The translations under genes and the position numbers were made by a program. A stretch of 64,000 bases of DNA. Origin: Verrucomicrobiia bacterium (GTDB taxonomy: Bacteria; Verrucomicrobiota; Verrucomicrobiia; Limisphaerales; DASXHY01). Below the pieces are notes generated by a model. It saw only the letters and a program-made list of their open reading frames with translations, was not told the origin of the DNA and did no database searches. The DNA lies in contig DASPIL010000067.1 in the NCBI GenBank assembly GCA_035629175.1, forward strand, positions 1 through 64,000. The letters run 5' to 3'. Below are positions 54,404 to 63,125 of this stretch, one piece after another; positions within the stretch are counted from its first letter, which is position 1; each line of letters starts with the position of its first letter.

Positions 54404-55012
54404 TTAAATCGGAAAAATGTCTTCCGACTTTCGAAGGTGTTCTTGCGATTGAAAATGCGGGTTAACGCGGGAAAGTCTCTCGTCCACAACCACCATTCGA
54501 TGGGTTAACAGCGCTTGCCACGTGGCCTCCCCAGGAAGGGTATCCTGATGATACTGGCAAATTCCGTGTAATGCTTCGCATTTCGAGAACAGCTCTTCCA
54601 AACGGAATTCGTATTCCATGAGCTTGGCGAAGTTCTTCTCTGAGGCAAACTCCCAAGTCATATCCCCGGTCGCGAAAAGTCCTTTATAACCGGCGCTTAG
54701 AGCGTCATCCACCGCGGAGGAAAGCTTTGACAACATCAATTCAATATCAAAACCACCGTCAGCCGCGACCATCTGTTCCGACGACAGGATCAACTTGGAT
54801 TTGGAACCCTCGCTAGCAACATCGAAACCGCGGGTAGCGAGACACGATTGCAATCCCATCACCATGGCAGGGCTGTTCAAATACAAACACCGATAGCCTT
54901 CATCGAGTTTGACCTTTATCCGGGTCGCCATTAAGGGCAACTGCTCTGACGGAGGGCCCTTATAAATGAAGCATTGGTGACGGGAATCGCCTTTCATGAT
55001 CGGTCCTTTCAC
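54404..55012 (-). CDS. Stand-alone MEDS domain protein
   Basis: The 202-residue protein consists of a MEDS-type sensory domain: HQCFIYKGPPSEQLPLMATRIKVKLDEGYRCLYLN at 12-46, LILSSEQMVAADGGFDIELML, GYKGLFATGDMTW and YEFRLEELFSKCEALHGICQYHQDTLP. Related domains occur in DcmR-type regulators and archaeal kinases and bind small molecules or serve as partners of anti-sigma/kinase systems. This is the second MEDS domain in the island, the other being the N-terminus of the kinase at 49064. Confidence 0.88.
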   Translation of the reverse strand: MKGPIMKGDSRHQCFIYKGPPSEQLPLMATRIKVKLDEGYRCLYLNSPAMVMGLQSCLATRGFDVASEGSKSKLILSSEQMVAADGGFDIELMLSKLSSAVDDALSAGYKGLFATGDMTWEFASEKNFAKLMEYEFRLEELFSKCEALHGICQYHQDTLPGEATWQALLTHRMVVVDERLSRVNPHFQSQEHLRKSEDIFPI

Positions 55013-55458
55013 GTCATCTAGGGGTACTATCGGAATGAACGATAGGTCAATATCGTAAAGCAGAACGGTCCTGAACCCACGGAGCTGAAAGGTTCACGTT
55101 GATCGTGGATTGCCGCTGTTAAATATCGCTGGAGAAATTCTCCTTCGGGTCGCTGAAGCTGTAGAACGTTCTGGCCTTTCGAAGAGAGATTTGGATTGCT
55201 TTATCGATAACCGCACCGGTGTTGTGAAAGTTTGTGGCTCGGTCGGGATCATCTGTCTTTGCAGTAAGACTCGCATAAATAAACGGCTGTCGCTCCGGCT
55301 CAGAAGCGACAGCCTAGGCCTCGGCCACCGCTGCACGGGGGGTCAAATGGTGGCCACCCGCCCATCTATACGGGCCGATTTCAGCAATCTTTCAAAGATC
55401 ATGAATTTTTGTCGCCAAATCGTGGCTGAAGGGAGGCCAGTCTTGCTTGAGACCACGA
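55013..55458. other. Intergenic region of about 450 bases
   Basis: Holds the promoter side of the MEDS gene and the hairpin described at 55285-55314. A 144-codon plus-strand frame (55110-55544) exists but is not supported: it runs through the hairpin and overlaps the small gene at 55459 on the other strand. Confidence 0.45.
55285..55314 (-). terminator. Hairpin downstream of the small gene at 55459
   Basis: A perfect 10-base stem GGCTGTCGCT/AGCGACAGCC with a 10-base loop. On the minus strand it is followed by GTTTATTTAT, a weak U-rich tail, so it may terminate transcripts of the gene at 55459, about 145 bases downstream of its stop. Confidence 0.5.
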
Positions 55459-55695
55459 TCATACTAACAAACCGACCGCCTTCCACGCCCGAAGGTCATC
55501 AGGTATGCCGAGGGATGCGGGATCTATACCAGGTGACGGAATGAATGTGTTGCCTGCTGCCAACTCGGCGGCCGCCTGACGCGCAGTTTCGTAGCTCCCA
55601 AGATCCTGGCCGTCGAAGTAGGGATGAAACCGACCATCGTGTTCCACAATGGTGAATTCACCAGCCGAAGTGTTGAATACGAAGACGATTTTCAT
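55459..55695 (-). CDS. Small conserved hypothetical protein, 78 residues
   Basis: The protein reads MKIVFVFNTSAGEFTIVEHDGRFHPYFDGQDLGSYETARQAAAELAAG then FIPSPGIDPASLGIPDDLRAWK. I recall similar short proteins in many bacteria, all with the FxIxxxDGRxHPxFDGExLGSYxxxxxAxxDLAxG pattern. No function is known to me. It is part of the minus-strand side of the island, before the larger secreted protein. Confidence 0.75.
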   Translation of the reverse strand: MKIVFVFNTSAGEFTIVEHDGRFHPYFDGQDLGSYETARQAAAELAAGNTFIPSPGIDPASLGIPDDLRAWKAVGLLV

Positions 55696-55806
55696 GAATG
55701 AAGCAGGTAGTTGCTCCAGCTAGAACTGACAACGCAGCTCCTTCATGGTCACGGGATCGAGATTCTTTGTGGATGATTCCTTCGGAGCCCTTCGGTCAAT
55801 GCCCTT

Positions 55807-56964
55807 TCACCTTCGCCGGGAATGCGGACGGACATATGTCCCGTCTTTGCGTGTGTATCCTCGGACGAACACTCTACCTCCAGACGATGGCACATATCCC
55901 AAGCCGAGTGTGGATGTTCCGTTTGCCGCACGTTCCGCCATTGCTCTTTGGGGCGCATCAGCAATCCACGCCTCTGCCGCTCGCCGTTGCGAATCCGATG
56001 CGGCCGTCAGGGCCGCCTGGCGTCGCGCTTCAGAGTCATACGCTTGTTGCGCTTTCGACGCCTCAAAACCGAATTTGCGCTGTGATGCCTGCGGAAGATC
56101 AGCCAATTTTACTCTGCCGCCACTCGCTCCTTTGCGCCAGATGAGGTACGCGCCGTCAGACCGAACAACAACTGCATCGACAATCTCGTTGCCTAGGCTA
56201 TCGGTTACCGTGACCACCTCGGGCAACGATCGCGCCATTTTCATTTCGCCAGCAGTCCAATCCCCTGTAGAGTTTGTCGGCGCGGCGGGGATGCTAATCG
56301 ATGCAATCTCCACATCGGAGGCGCGGGCCGAATTCAATTCGCTCTCTGAGTATGCCGAAATCCACCAACCACCATATGAGTCATCCGCGGTTGGCGGAGT
56401 CACCTCCATCGTAAGGCCGTTTCGCTGAACAGAGTCGCCCTCAGTTCCAAGTGACCGAACGATGGAGGTATCAGTTTTGTTGGAAAGGACGGAGGCAATG
56501 AAATCGAGGCAATTTCGTTTGGCTGATTCGCTCTGAAGAAGGTCGTTGTACACACCGGCTTCGATTCCAGCAGGGGATTCGAGGTCGCCATAGACGTTGA
56601 TTTCATAGTCACCGCCGCAGCGGAACGACAGATATGGAACGTTGCGAAACACTCCTCGGTCAATCACTGTTGCGGGCACTTGGTAAATCCCGGTTGCCCA
56701 TTTTTGACGACTTAGAGCTGCGAGCACCTCACGGAACGATGCCGTGCGTCCTGTCGGCTTTCCGGTGGGCTTTGAACCCTGAATCGAATCGATTTGTGTG
56801 ACCTGGACGGTGAATGTTCCCGTGTCGGACGCTATGAGAACCACGGCGCCGTTCGTTTGAATCAGCGATCCATTGAGGGTGGTGCCATCTTTGAGTTTTA
56901 TGCTGTCGGCACGAACGCACAGCGATAGGGCGAAGATAACGATACCGGCGATCCTGAGATTCAT
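55807..56964 (-). CDS. Secreted protein of unknown function with N-terminal LKDGTTLNG beta domain
   Basis: The ATG at 56964 gives a signal peptide (NLRIAGIVIFALSLCVRA) and a 385-residue product. The frame is open further upstream, without a signal. After the signal comes a small beta domain (SIKLKDGTTLNGSLIQTNGAVVLIAS) seen on many verrucomicrobial and planctomycete secreted proteins. The middle is mixed alpha/beta with no known motif. The C-terminus is Ala-rich and basic, ending GTYVRPHSRRR. Its neighbour on the same strand, 241 bases upstream, is the BamE-like protein. Family not recognised. Confidence 0.78.
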   Translation of the reverse strand: MNLRIAGIVIFALSLCVRADSIKLKDGTTLNGSLIQTNGAVVLIASDTGTFTVQVTQIDSIQGSKPTGKPTGRTASFREVLAALSRQKWATGIYQVPATVIDRGVFRNVPYLSFRCGGDYEINVYGDLESPAGIEAGVYNDLLQSESAKRNCLDFIASVLSNKTDTSIVRSLGTEGDSVQRNGLTMEVTPPTADDSYGGWWISAYSESELNSARASDVEIASISIPAAPTNSTGDWTAGEMKMARSLPEVVTVTDSLGNEIVDAVVVRSDGAYLIWRKGASGGRVKLADLPQASQRKFGFEASKAQQAYDSEARRQAALTAASDSQRRAAEAWIADAPQRAMAERAANGTSTLGLGYVPSSGGRVFVRGYTRKDGTYVRPHSRRR

Positions 56965-57205
56965 AGTCGTTTTGTGATGAGCTTCTATCATGACCGCAGA
57001 CAATCGCGCCTGTTCGGCAATGTCTGAGAACGCCTTTGAAGCAGAATCCGTCGCTCTCAGCTTTTTGGAAACCTCCGGGGACCGCTCTAGCAAATTGTGA
57101 TTCGAATGACCTTGATCGCGTGATTCACGTTCTGTGGAAGCGCCCCTACGTGGGCCAAGATGTAGTAGGAGTTGAGGACAGAATCGAGAAGTCGTGAAAG
57201 GCATA

Positions 57206-57580
57206 TCAGTCAAAATAAAAGCCTTTCACTACCTGCGTGACGCTGCCGGACGGTGAGAACAAAAAGCCGCGCTGGTGATAATGTGTACCGCGAGGCGACC
57301 AAGTGTAACTCCAGTAAATATCCGCGTGATCAGGGTTGGGGTGGGTCACTGGATCCCCCATTATCTTTCGCACCTCTTGGTGCGTCATTCCAACCTTCAC
57401 CCTCGCAAAATTGCTCTCGCGATAATCCTTCGCCCAAGCTGTATCGGTCCCCAAAAGAACGGTATAAAATGAGTCTATTGGCGTGTAGCGCTGAACCCCT
57501 AAGTAGTAGGTGAAGGAGAATATCGGCAGCCACAATAAGAGAAGAACACCGCCAATAATAAATTTCGATATTCTATTCAT
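57206..57580 (-). CDS. Membrane-anchored BamE/SmpA-like protein, 124 residues
   Basis: An N-terminal hydrophobic anchor (FIIGGVLLLLWLPIFSFTYYLG) precedes a BamE-like segment FARVKVGMTHQEVRKIMGDP at about 58-77. The remaining beta strands (YWSYTWSPRG, GFLFSPSGSVTQVVKGFYFD) complete the small fold. BamE/SmpA proteins usually carry a lipobox, but here the anchor is a helix. The role is unknown, and outer-membrane biogenesis is not implied by this domain alone. Confidence 0.8.
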   Translation of the reverse strand: MNRISKFIIGGVLLLLWLPIFSFTYYLGVQRYTPIDSFYTVLLGTDTAWAKDYRESNFARVKVGMTHQEVRKIMGDPVTHPNPDHADIYWSYTWSPRGTHYHQRGFLFSPSGSVTQVVKGFYFD

Positions 57581-57729
57581 GCTCGTGGCACCTCAGTCGC
57601 CGAACGATACGCTCCGGCACTGCCGTCGGAAGCGAGTCCTGCAACGACCTTATTCGACCTTCGTTAAATGGTCAACTGCGAGCCCGCTGACATTAGTACC
57701 CGCGGGGCGCCTGCTGTTGCATTTAGCGC

Positions 57730-58533
57730 TCACTTCAACAAGGCGCACTCTTGGTTTAGTTGCCGCCAGACCTGACGTCGGTGCTCCAAAGATGGTCTCT
57801 TAGTTGTCGAGCGAACGGGAAAGGCATCGTAGGTCCGTCCGTCTAGTTCGCGTCCTGTTTCCGATTTTCTGACACCTCCCCATTGTTTGAAGAAAAAGGC
57901 AGTGCCGAACTCCTCGCACTGAGCGCGGATGCTTCGTACCCAGCCCGGTAACATTTGACGAGCGCCCGATCCACTCTCTCCGCCCACGATGACCCACTGA
58001 ATCCCGCTTAGGTTAATCGATCCGAGGTCCTCCAGCAATGGTTCGACGGACAGAAACCGGACGGGGACCGGTGCTCGCTGGAGCGAGGATATTCTCGGAA
58101 TCCCGTGCTTTCGGTTCTCAACGCTGACTCCCCACCAGATGTGGGGATAGCGAGACGCAAAATCGAGCTTTGTATTGAGAAGTGACCGGAGCCTGTCTGC
58201 TCGTTTCGTCAAGACCTGATACGTATGCCAGTCTGCCGCTACCATGACCCTTGCAACTTTGACGATATATTCGTCGGGCACGTCGTGATGAAAAAGGTCG
58301 CTCATGGAATTCACAAAGATCATCCGAGGAGACGCCCAATCTATAGGGTCACAAAGCTTTTCGGGAACTAGTCGGAGGTCGAAACCGAACTCAAAAGGAT
58401 GGCCAGGAATTCCTCTCCACCGTTCTGCGAACGTCTCCGCGTAGCAGTGAGCACATCCGGGGCTAATCTTGGTGCAACCCCGCACCGGATTCCAAGTTGC
58501 GTCCGTCCATTCGATCTTCGATTTCTCGCTCAT
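57730..58533 (-). CDS. DUF5131 (phage Gp37/Gp68) three-Cys-motif protein
   Basis: The 267-residue protein starts MSEKSKIEWTDATWNPVRGCTKISPGCAHCYAE, the N-terminal signature of the Gp37/Gp68 family with its three Cys residues (C-x6-C-x2-C). Later family segments are IFVNSMSDLFHHDVP, YQVLTKRADRL, WWGVSVENRKHGIPRI, FLSVEPLLEDLG and WVIVGGESGSGARQM. The Cys cluster resembles a radical-SAM-type iron-sulfur site, but the fold is distinct. The function is unknown. It lies 57 bases downstream of its expected partner TcmP. Confidence 0.95.
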   Translation of the reverse strand: MSEKSKIEWTDATWNPVRGCTKISPGCAHCYAETFAERWRGIPGHPFEFGFDLRLVPEKLCDPIDWASPRMIFVNSMSDLFHHDVPDEYIVKVARVMVAADWHTYQVLTKRADRLRSLLNTKLDFASRYPHIWWGVSVENRKHGIPRISSLQRAPVPVRFLSVEPLLEDLGSINLSGIQWVIVGGESGSGARQMLPGWVRSIRAQCEEFGTAFFFKQWGGVRKSETGRELDGRTYDAFPVRSTTKRPSLEHRRQVWRQLNQECALLK

Positions 58534-58590
58534 TTCAAGACAAACTGTGACATCGCCCCTGGGACATCCGCTGTCCTTGGGCGTCCAGAC

Positions 58591-59871
58591 CTAGGTGCGT
58601 TTCCAGGGTAGTTGTAGCTGGAATTGAGTGCATGGACTGATGATATCGATCCCAGAAATCTTCTGCGAGCGTTTAAGTCCTCCAGAGGGCCCAGTGATCG
58701 TGATTTCGCCCTCCGCCGCGAGCGTGGAGAGTACGTCAGACATCAGCGATTCGTCTGCCATGGTTTGATTGCAGTAAAGTTTGGCAAAATCCCTGAAGGT
58801 GGTCCCTTCATGATGGCTGTCTCGGACTACCCGAGCAAAATCAGATGTCAGAGATTTACGAACGTTGCTACGGGTTACGTCATTGAACGTCATTCCGGCG
58901 AAGTATTCTGTCGAATTCATATCTGGCTTGTAGGCGAGCATGTTCAGGCCGGTGTTTCCGAAATGACGCACATTGTTCGCATGGCGCCAAAAAATATCCA
59001 CCATAGCCGATCTTGCTCTCTCATGTGGGGCCAAATGCAACAGCCAATAGCCTCGATGACTGTCGGTTGGCTCAATATAAAAAGGCGAAAAGAAGGGCAT
59101 CTGAGCCGCCCGGCGGAACGCTGGACCGATCAGGGACTCAATCGCGAACTTCCAGTGGATGCCTTGCGTGTCTTTCGCCCGAATTACTTCCTCCGCTGAG
59201 AGGTAATTCCCAAGGCCTAGATTTTGTAAACGTTTGCGGAAAAGCGCGGTATCGCTGACGAAATCCAGAAGCCATTCTATGGCAAAGTTGATAATGTACT
59301 CAGCGTGCCTCACTTCTCCCGAAATGCGGCGAATCAGCTGGGGCGTGACTTGGGAATATCCGCATTGATCAAGAAAGAAAATTGCGCGGCCGCCCTCCCT
59401 TGGATGCCTTTTCTTGAGTCGGGCAAGGATGTCGTCACATCTCGTTGCGAACGCTCCCGTGTGAAGAAAAATTGACTTCCCGATCTTGTGGCCAAAACCC
59501 AAGTTCTCCAAAGCATTCGCCAAGCAAATAATGTGCTCCTTCGCTTCATCAACGAAATGCCATTCGCAATCGATGTTTATTGATTTCGTTCTTCCGTCAC
59601 AATTAAGTCGCGCTTCCGCCGCTGAGACGGCCCGGAGAAGGGAAAACGGGGAACCCTCTCGATTGTTAGCATAAATGCCGCCGCCACAGAAACCATCGAT
59701 CAAGGTCACCCGGAACCTGTCGAGCCCGAAGGAGTTGCTGCAAAGGATTGCGATATAGTCCTCGACGTAGTCCTGCAGCACGCGGAGCTTGGCTTCGCTG
59801 TGTGGCTCCAGAAGCGGTAACAACCCGTCGTTCGATTCTCTCCAATTAAAAGCGGATGGATCGTCATTCAT
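58591..59871 (-). CDS. tcmP: Three-Cys-motif partner protein (TcmP)
   Basis: The 426-residue protein matches the TcmP family: SEAKLRVLQDYVEDYIAIL near the N-terminus, then RVTLIDGFCGGGIYANN, which resembles a methyltransferase-like AdoMet or nucleotide-binding loop, EWHFVDEAKEHI and AIFFLDQCGYSQVTPQLI. TcmP is named for its constant pairing with the three-Cys-motif protein, here at 57730-58533. The family's biochemical role is not established. The pair is often found on mobile elements, which fits this island. Confidence 0.93.
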   Translation of the reverse strand: MNDDPSAFNWRESNDGLLPLLEPHSEAKLRVLQDYVEDYIAILCSNSFGLDRFRVTLIDGFCGGGIYANNREGSPFSLLRAVSAAEARLNCDGRTKSINIDCEWHFVDEAKEHIICLANALENLGFGHKIGKSIFLHTGAFATRCDDILARLKKRHPREGGRAIFFLDQCGYSQVTPQLIRRISGEVRHAEYIINFAIEWLLDFVSDTALFRKRLQNLGLGNYLSAEEVIRAKDTQGIHWKFAIESLIGPAFRRAAQMPFFSPFYIEPTDSHRGYWLLHLAPHERARSAMVDIFWRHANNVRHFGNTGLNMLAYKPDMNSTEYFAGMTFNDVTRSNVRKSLTSDFARVVRDSHHEGTTFRDFAKLYCNQTMADESLMSDVLSTLAAEGEITITGPSGGLKRSQKISGIDIISPCTQFQLQLPWKRT

Positions 59872-60077
59872 GGCTTGGTTATTTGGATGATGTTATCTCG
59901 GAGTCGCGACGGGTTGCGGGCGACCAGGCCTTTGCTGTTCGTCGGTGTCGTAATACATATATCATGGCCCATGGGCTTTCGGTGAACGGAGGTGAAGTCT
60001 CGTGGGCTGCCATGTTGCGGCGAGAGGAGAGAGTTCTGCGTCGGTTCCCGGGTGGGCCCGAAGAACCGTGCTGCTCT

Positions 60078-60290
60078 TCAGTTCTTCGAAAGTTCATCTG
60101 TTGCCCGAATATATCGGGAATCCTCTAGCAAAATCGCAGCTAAATCTGTCCACGTTTGCCCCACACCGTTCGGACATTGCCGCTTAACCTGATTGTATGC
60201 ACCGTGAAGCGAATAGCCCATGCGGATAGAGATAAACGCTGCGCAGAGCCTAATCGCGAGTTCTTCGTTTGAATTGGGTTTTGTTTTCAT
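60078..60290 (-). CDS. Small unknown protein, 70 residues
   Basis: The ATG at 60290 gives MKTKPNSNEELAIRLCAAF. The rest (SIRMGYSLHGAYNQVKRQCPNGVGQTWTDLAAILLEDSRYIRATDELSKN) looks helical. No family is recognised. It lies on the same strand between the polytopic protein and tcmP, with about 60 and 200 bases on each side. Confidence 0.5.
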   Translation of the reverse strand: MKTKPNSNEELAIRLCAAFISIRMGYSLHGAYNQVKRQCPNGVGQTWTDLAAILLEDSRYIRATDELSKN

Positions 60291-60351
60291 AGGGATTAGA
60301 GTTCGGCTGGCGCGCGCTTTTCTAGCGTGACCCCGACAGATAGGAACGCTA

Positions 60352-60990
60352 TCAGTCGGGCAGACCTCGCTCACTTCGATGTTCAATGTACCCGAGGACC
60401 GCCATCAACAACACACCGAGCAATACGACAGCCCCGAAGAGCGGTGCTGGTTTTCCAAGAGGATTCCCAAACAGGATCGAGCCAGCCGTTAAAATGTAAG
60501 CGACTGAAAAGACTAAGACTCCAATGGCAGAAAATTCATTACGACCGCCCTCTTGGTCTTTTTTAGCCAACCAGAGGATCGGACTCAACGCAACTCCGTA
60601 CGACCAAAGAAGCAGCGGGAGTAAAGTTGACCCCGAGGAGATGCGCACAGCGCAAAGCATAACCGCCATGCACCACACGGAGAATAGTGCAAATGTGTAG
60701 GCGAAGCCAACGAAACCGAAGATCAACACGCCTACTTGATTTCCGGATCGTTCGCATTGCTCGGCCGGCCTCATCGCAAAAATCACGGAGGGGATGAGAG
60801 CCATTCCAAGCGCCGGCCCTGAGAAAAGAAAGGTAACTGATCCTAAAGCCACCGGCTTCCACTCCCCCAACACAAGCAACCAGATTGCAGAAATCAGGCC
60901 CCCGAGCATGTTCAGTATCATCAGGGGTAGCACCAAAATTGCGACAAGACTCCCAACGAACCCGGCGGCAATGGTGACTAACCGTTTCAT
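60352..60990 (-). CDS. Polytopic membrane protein, about six helices
   Basis: The ATG at 60990 overlaps the stop of the upstream gene as ATGA, which decides this start over one three codons earlier. The 212-residue protein has about six hydrophobic segments, including VTIAAGFVGSLVAILVLPLM, WLLVLGEWKPVALGSVTFLF and LFGAVVLLGVLLMAVLGYI. No family is recognised. It is translationally coupled to the DUF6804 fusion upstream, so the two may work as a membrane complex. Confidence 0.8.
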   Translation of the reverse strand: MKRLVTIAAGFVGSLVAILVLPLMILNMLGGLISAIWLLVLGEWKPVALGSVTFLFSGPALGMALIPSVIFAMRPAEQCERSGNQVGVLIFGFVGFAYTFALFSVWCMAVMLCAVRISSGSTLLPLLLWSYGVALSPILWLAKKDQEGGRNEFSAIGVLVFSVAYILTAGSILFGNPLGKPAPLFGAVVLLGVLLMAVLGYIEHRSERGLPD

Positions 60991-62249
60991 ATGGTGCAAG
61001 ATGGTTCCAGCATGTTGCCCGAGACGGCGCCCTGGAAGGCAAGAACACCGGCCACTCGGGCCGCTCGCTCGAAGTCCTCCGTCGCGAACGGTGTCGGAAT
61101 GAATACCACGCCGGTTCCCTCGAAGGCGTCCGAAAGGTTCTTCAATTGTGTAGTGATGAACGGCGTGTCTGGATATTGAGACTTCAGGTGGGATATGTAA
61201 TCGGCGACCGTAGGTGTTCGAACGAACGAATGCTCAATAGGCTGCCTCGTAAGGAGCTCATCGATGTTGCCCCACCCAATGTCCCATTGCACATTACCAA
61301 GGTAGAAGAAGACCAAATCGAACAATTGCTCGTGGATGAACCGTGCCATCTCGCTGGCTTTCTTGAATCGAGTTGTGCGAACCAGCGCCGCCTTACCCAA
61401 CTTGAACTGAATGAGCAGTTCAACCGAGTCTCCAATGGGGCCGTCGTTTCCGAGCAGCAGATGGAATTCAGGTTTTTCGACCTGCCCAGGCGGAGTTTTG
61501 GCGCCGCGAGCATTAGACGCCCACTTTCCATGGACGGGAGAGAAATCAAAGTAGAGTATGATTTCGCGCCCGTCAGAAAGTGTCAGCGCTTGAGATTGAA
61601 TGGCCGGATGAAAATACAGCCGTTTGCCGGGTATCCAATCGGTTCCCCTGCAACCGAACCGTCTCTGGAGGTAGAGTTCCTTCACAGTCTCCGCCACCAA
61701 CCCGGGCCGCACTTGTGAGACTTGGCAGCGGTTCGACATCTCTATGTACCGCCTCACCTCCTCGCCAAGGAACTTAGCCGCGCTCCGTTGGAAGGCGTCC
61801 AAATTCATGGGATGAATGCGGATGGCAGCCATCAGCGTCTCACCGGTACCTCCTGATATGTGGTCGCGCCCGATTGGGAAAATTGCAAGCTCGTGTGGAT
61901 CAGCTTCTGACTTGGCCGGTTTAAATGAAACAGTTCTATGTCGAACTACCGATCCCAAAAACACTATCCCAACGGAGACGTCGATGAGGGCCCATGCAGC
62001 GCGGTCGAGATGCACCGGTGCCACTGGATTAAAAAGCACGGCAATTACGGAAAAAGCCCAGGTCCAACCCCGCGAGCCAGCCTTCCAGCGCTCGAAAGCG
62101 CAATATCCGGCGAGGCAAGCAACCACCCATCGCAATAAGGTGTAGTAACTGTACGGATTCTCGCCTAATGCGCCAAAAAGAAGAGCGGCAGTTGCGCCTT
62201 TTGCCGCGACCAATCTCCATGAGTCGATGGCCATAATCGTGGAAAACAC
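60987..62249 (-). CDS. DUF6804 membrane domain fused to a large unknown soluble domain
   Basis: The 420-residue protein begins with four hydrophobic helices (about 13-29, 36-55, 62-79 and 85-102) matching the DUF6804 pattern YYTLLRWVVACLAGYCAF and WTWAFSVIAVLFNPVAPVHL. The next 300 residues are soluble, probably cytoplasmic, and unrecognised, with a HLLLGNDGPIGDSVELLIQF strand pattern and FIHEQLFDLVFFYLGNVQWDIGWGNIDE. DUF6804 proteins are normally only about 100 residues, so the fusion is notable. Its stop overlaps the start of the next membrane protein. Confidence 0.82.
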   Translation of the reverse strand: MFSTIMAIDSWRLVAAKGATAALLFGALGENPYSYYTLLRWVVACLAGYCAFERWKAGSRGWTWAFSVIAVLFNPVAPVHLDRAAWALIDVSVGIVFLGSVVRHRTVSFKPAKSEADPHELAIFPIGRDHISGGTGETLMAAIRIHPMNLDAFQRSAAKFLGEEVRRYIEMSNRCQVSQVRPGLVAETVKELYLQRRFGCRGTDWIPGKRLYFHPAIQSQALTLSDGREIILYFDFSPVHGKWASNARGAKTPPGQVEKPEFHLLLGNDGPIGDSVELLIQFKLGKAALVRTTRFKKASEMARFIHEQLFDLVFFYLGNVQWDIGWGNIDELLTRQPIEHSFVRTPTVADYISHLKSQYPDTPFITTQLKNLSDAFEGTGVVFIPTPFATEDFERAARVAGVLAFQGAVSGNMLEPSCTI

Positions 62250-62657
62250 CGCCCAGAGCCCGTTTTACTTCGCTTGAAGATCTTTGTAAAGGAGAAGCTA
62301 TTCACGGCGGCGTCTTGGATCCCTTTTACCAGCAGTGTACAGAAGAGACGAATGTCATGTATACCCCGTTGCTGGCCGTTGGCGCTTAAACTTATTCCAC
62401 GAGGTCTGTCAGCATCTTGCCCAAAAGACATGTCCGTGCATTCGCGAGGCTGTTTCGGAAAGCCGCGCACTCGGCTTTATACGTCGCCTCAGAGCGTCTG
62501 CGGTTCGCGACCAAATCCGCCTGTCGCCCTAAGTGAAAACCGCTCTGAGGGCCGTTCCTGGCGCAATGCTGGGGATCGTAGCGGGGTGGGTGGAATGTGT
62601 TTCAAACCGCGCCTACAGCCTTCCTTACTCCTGCCCTCTTGTGCTACCCTGTCTTTA
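62250..62657. other. Intergenic region of about 400 bases
   Basis: A divergent promoter region for the membrane fusion and the HTH-like gene. The plus frame is open through it but shows no coding pattern, and the likely start of the next gene is GTG 62658. No ribosome-binding site is visible before that GTG. No hairpin with a T tract was seen. Confidence 0.5.
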
Positions 62658-63125
62658 GTGAAAAAACGCCGTAAACCGCTTCCTAGGGTGCCCTACAGGC
62701 GGGCGCTTGAGGGCACTGGGGAGAACCTGACCTGTAATGTCTCTGGCCTCGCCGCTCAACGTCTCTCCCGGCTTTGGAAACCGAGCGCGCAAGAGTTGGC
62801 TGAGATGCTCGTTAAGATCAAAACCGCCCGGAATCTCTCGACCAGAGGCCTCGGCAGCCTCCTTGGCGTTTCTGGAGACACCGCGCGAAAGTGGTGCAAG
62901 CTTCAAAGAACACCGTCGGGATGCGCAGTCCGGATGATTTGGCTCGCCTACTCCTCCCTTTTCCAACCGCAGGTCCTCACCTCGCCTGACGCCTGGCTCC
63001 GATACGAACGCCCCGGGATGAAGCCGAATGTCGCTGCATTGCTTCCACGCCGCCTGCGAAAGCGTTTTACGGCTTCTCGGGCAAACAAAGCATCTGTCGA
63101 ATCCGGTTCGCCTGAAGGTGCGTGA
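62658..63125 (+). CDS. HTH-like protein, 155 residues
   Basis: The GTG at 62658 starts VKKRRKPLPRVPYRRALEG. The middle reads AEMLVKIKTARNLSTRGLGSLLGVSGDTARKWCKLQR, which matches a helix-turn-helix of the Xre-like or resolvase-like pattern, followed by CAVRMIWLAYSSLF. The C-terminus is basic (LPRRLRKRFTASRANKAS). It is probably a DNA-binding regulator for neighbouring island genes. Its 3' end overlaps the convergent gene at 63067 by 59 bases. Confidence 0.65.
   Translation: MKKRRKPLPRVPYRRALEGTGENLTCNVSGLAAQRLSRLWKPSAQELAEMLVKIKTARNLSTRGLGSLLGVSGDTARKWCKLQRTPSGCAVRMIWLAYSSLFQPQVLTSPDAWLRYERPGMKPNVAALLPRRLRKRFTASRANKASVESGSPEGA

Noticed and set aside
54080-54508. 142-codon plus-strand frame between the Cys-tailed regulator and the MEDS gene
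   Set aside because: It overlaps the 3' end of the MEDS gene on the other strand and its translation has no recognisable pattern.
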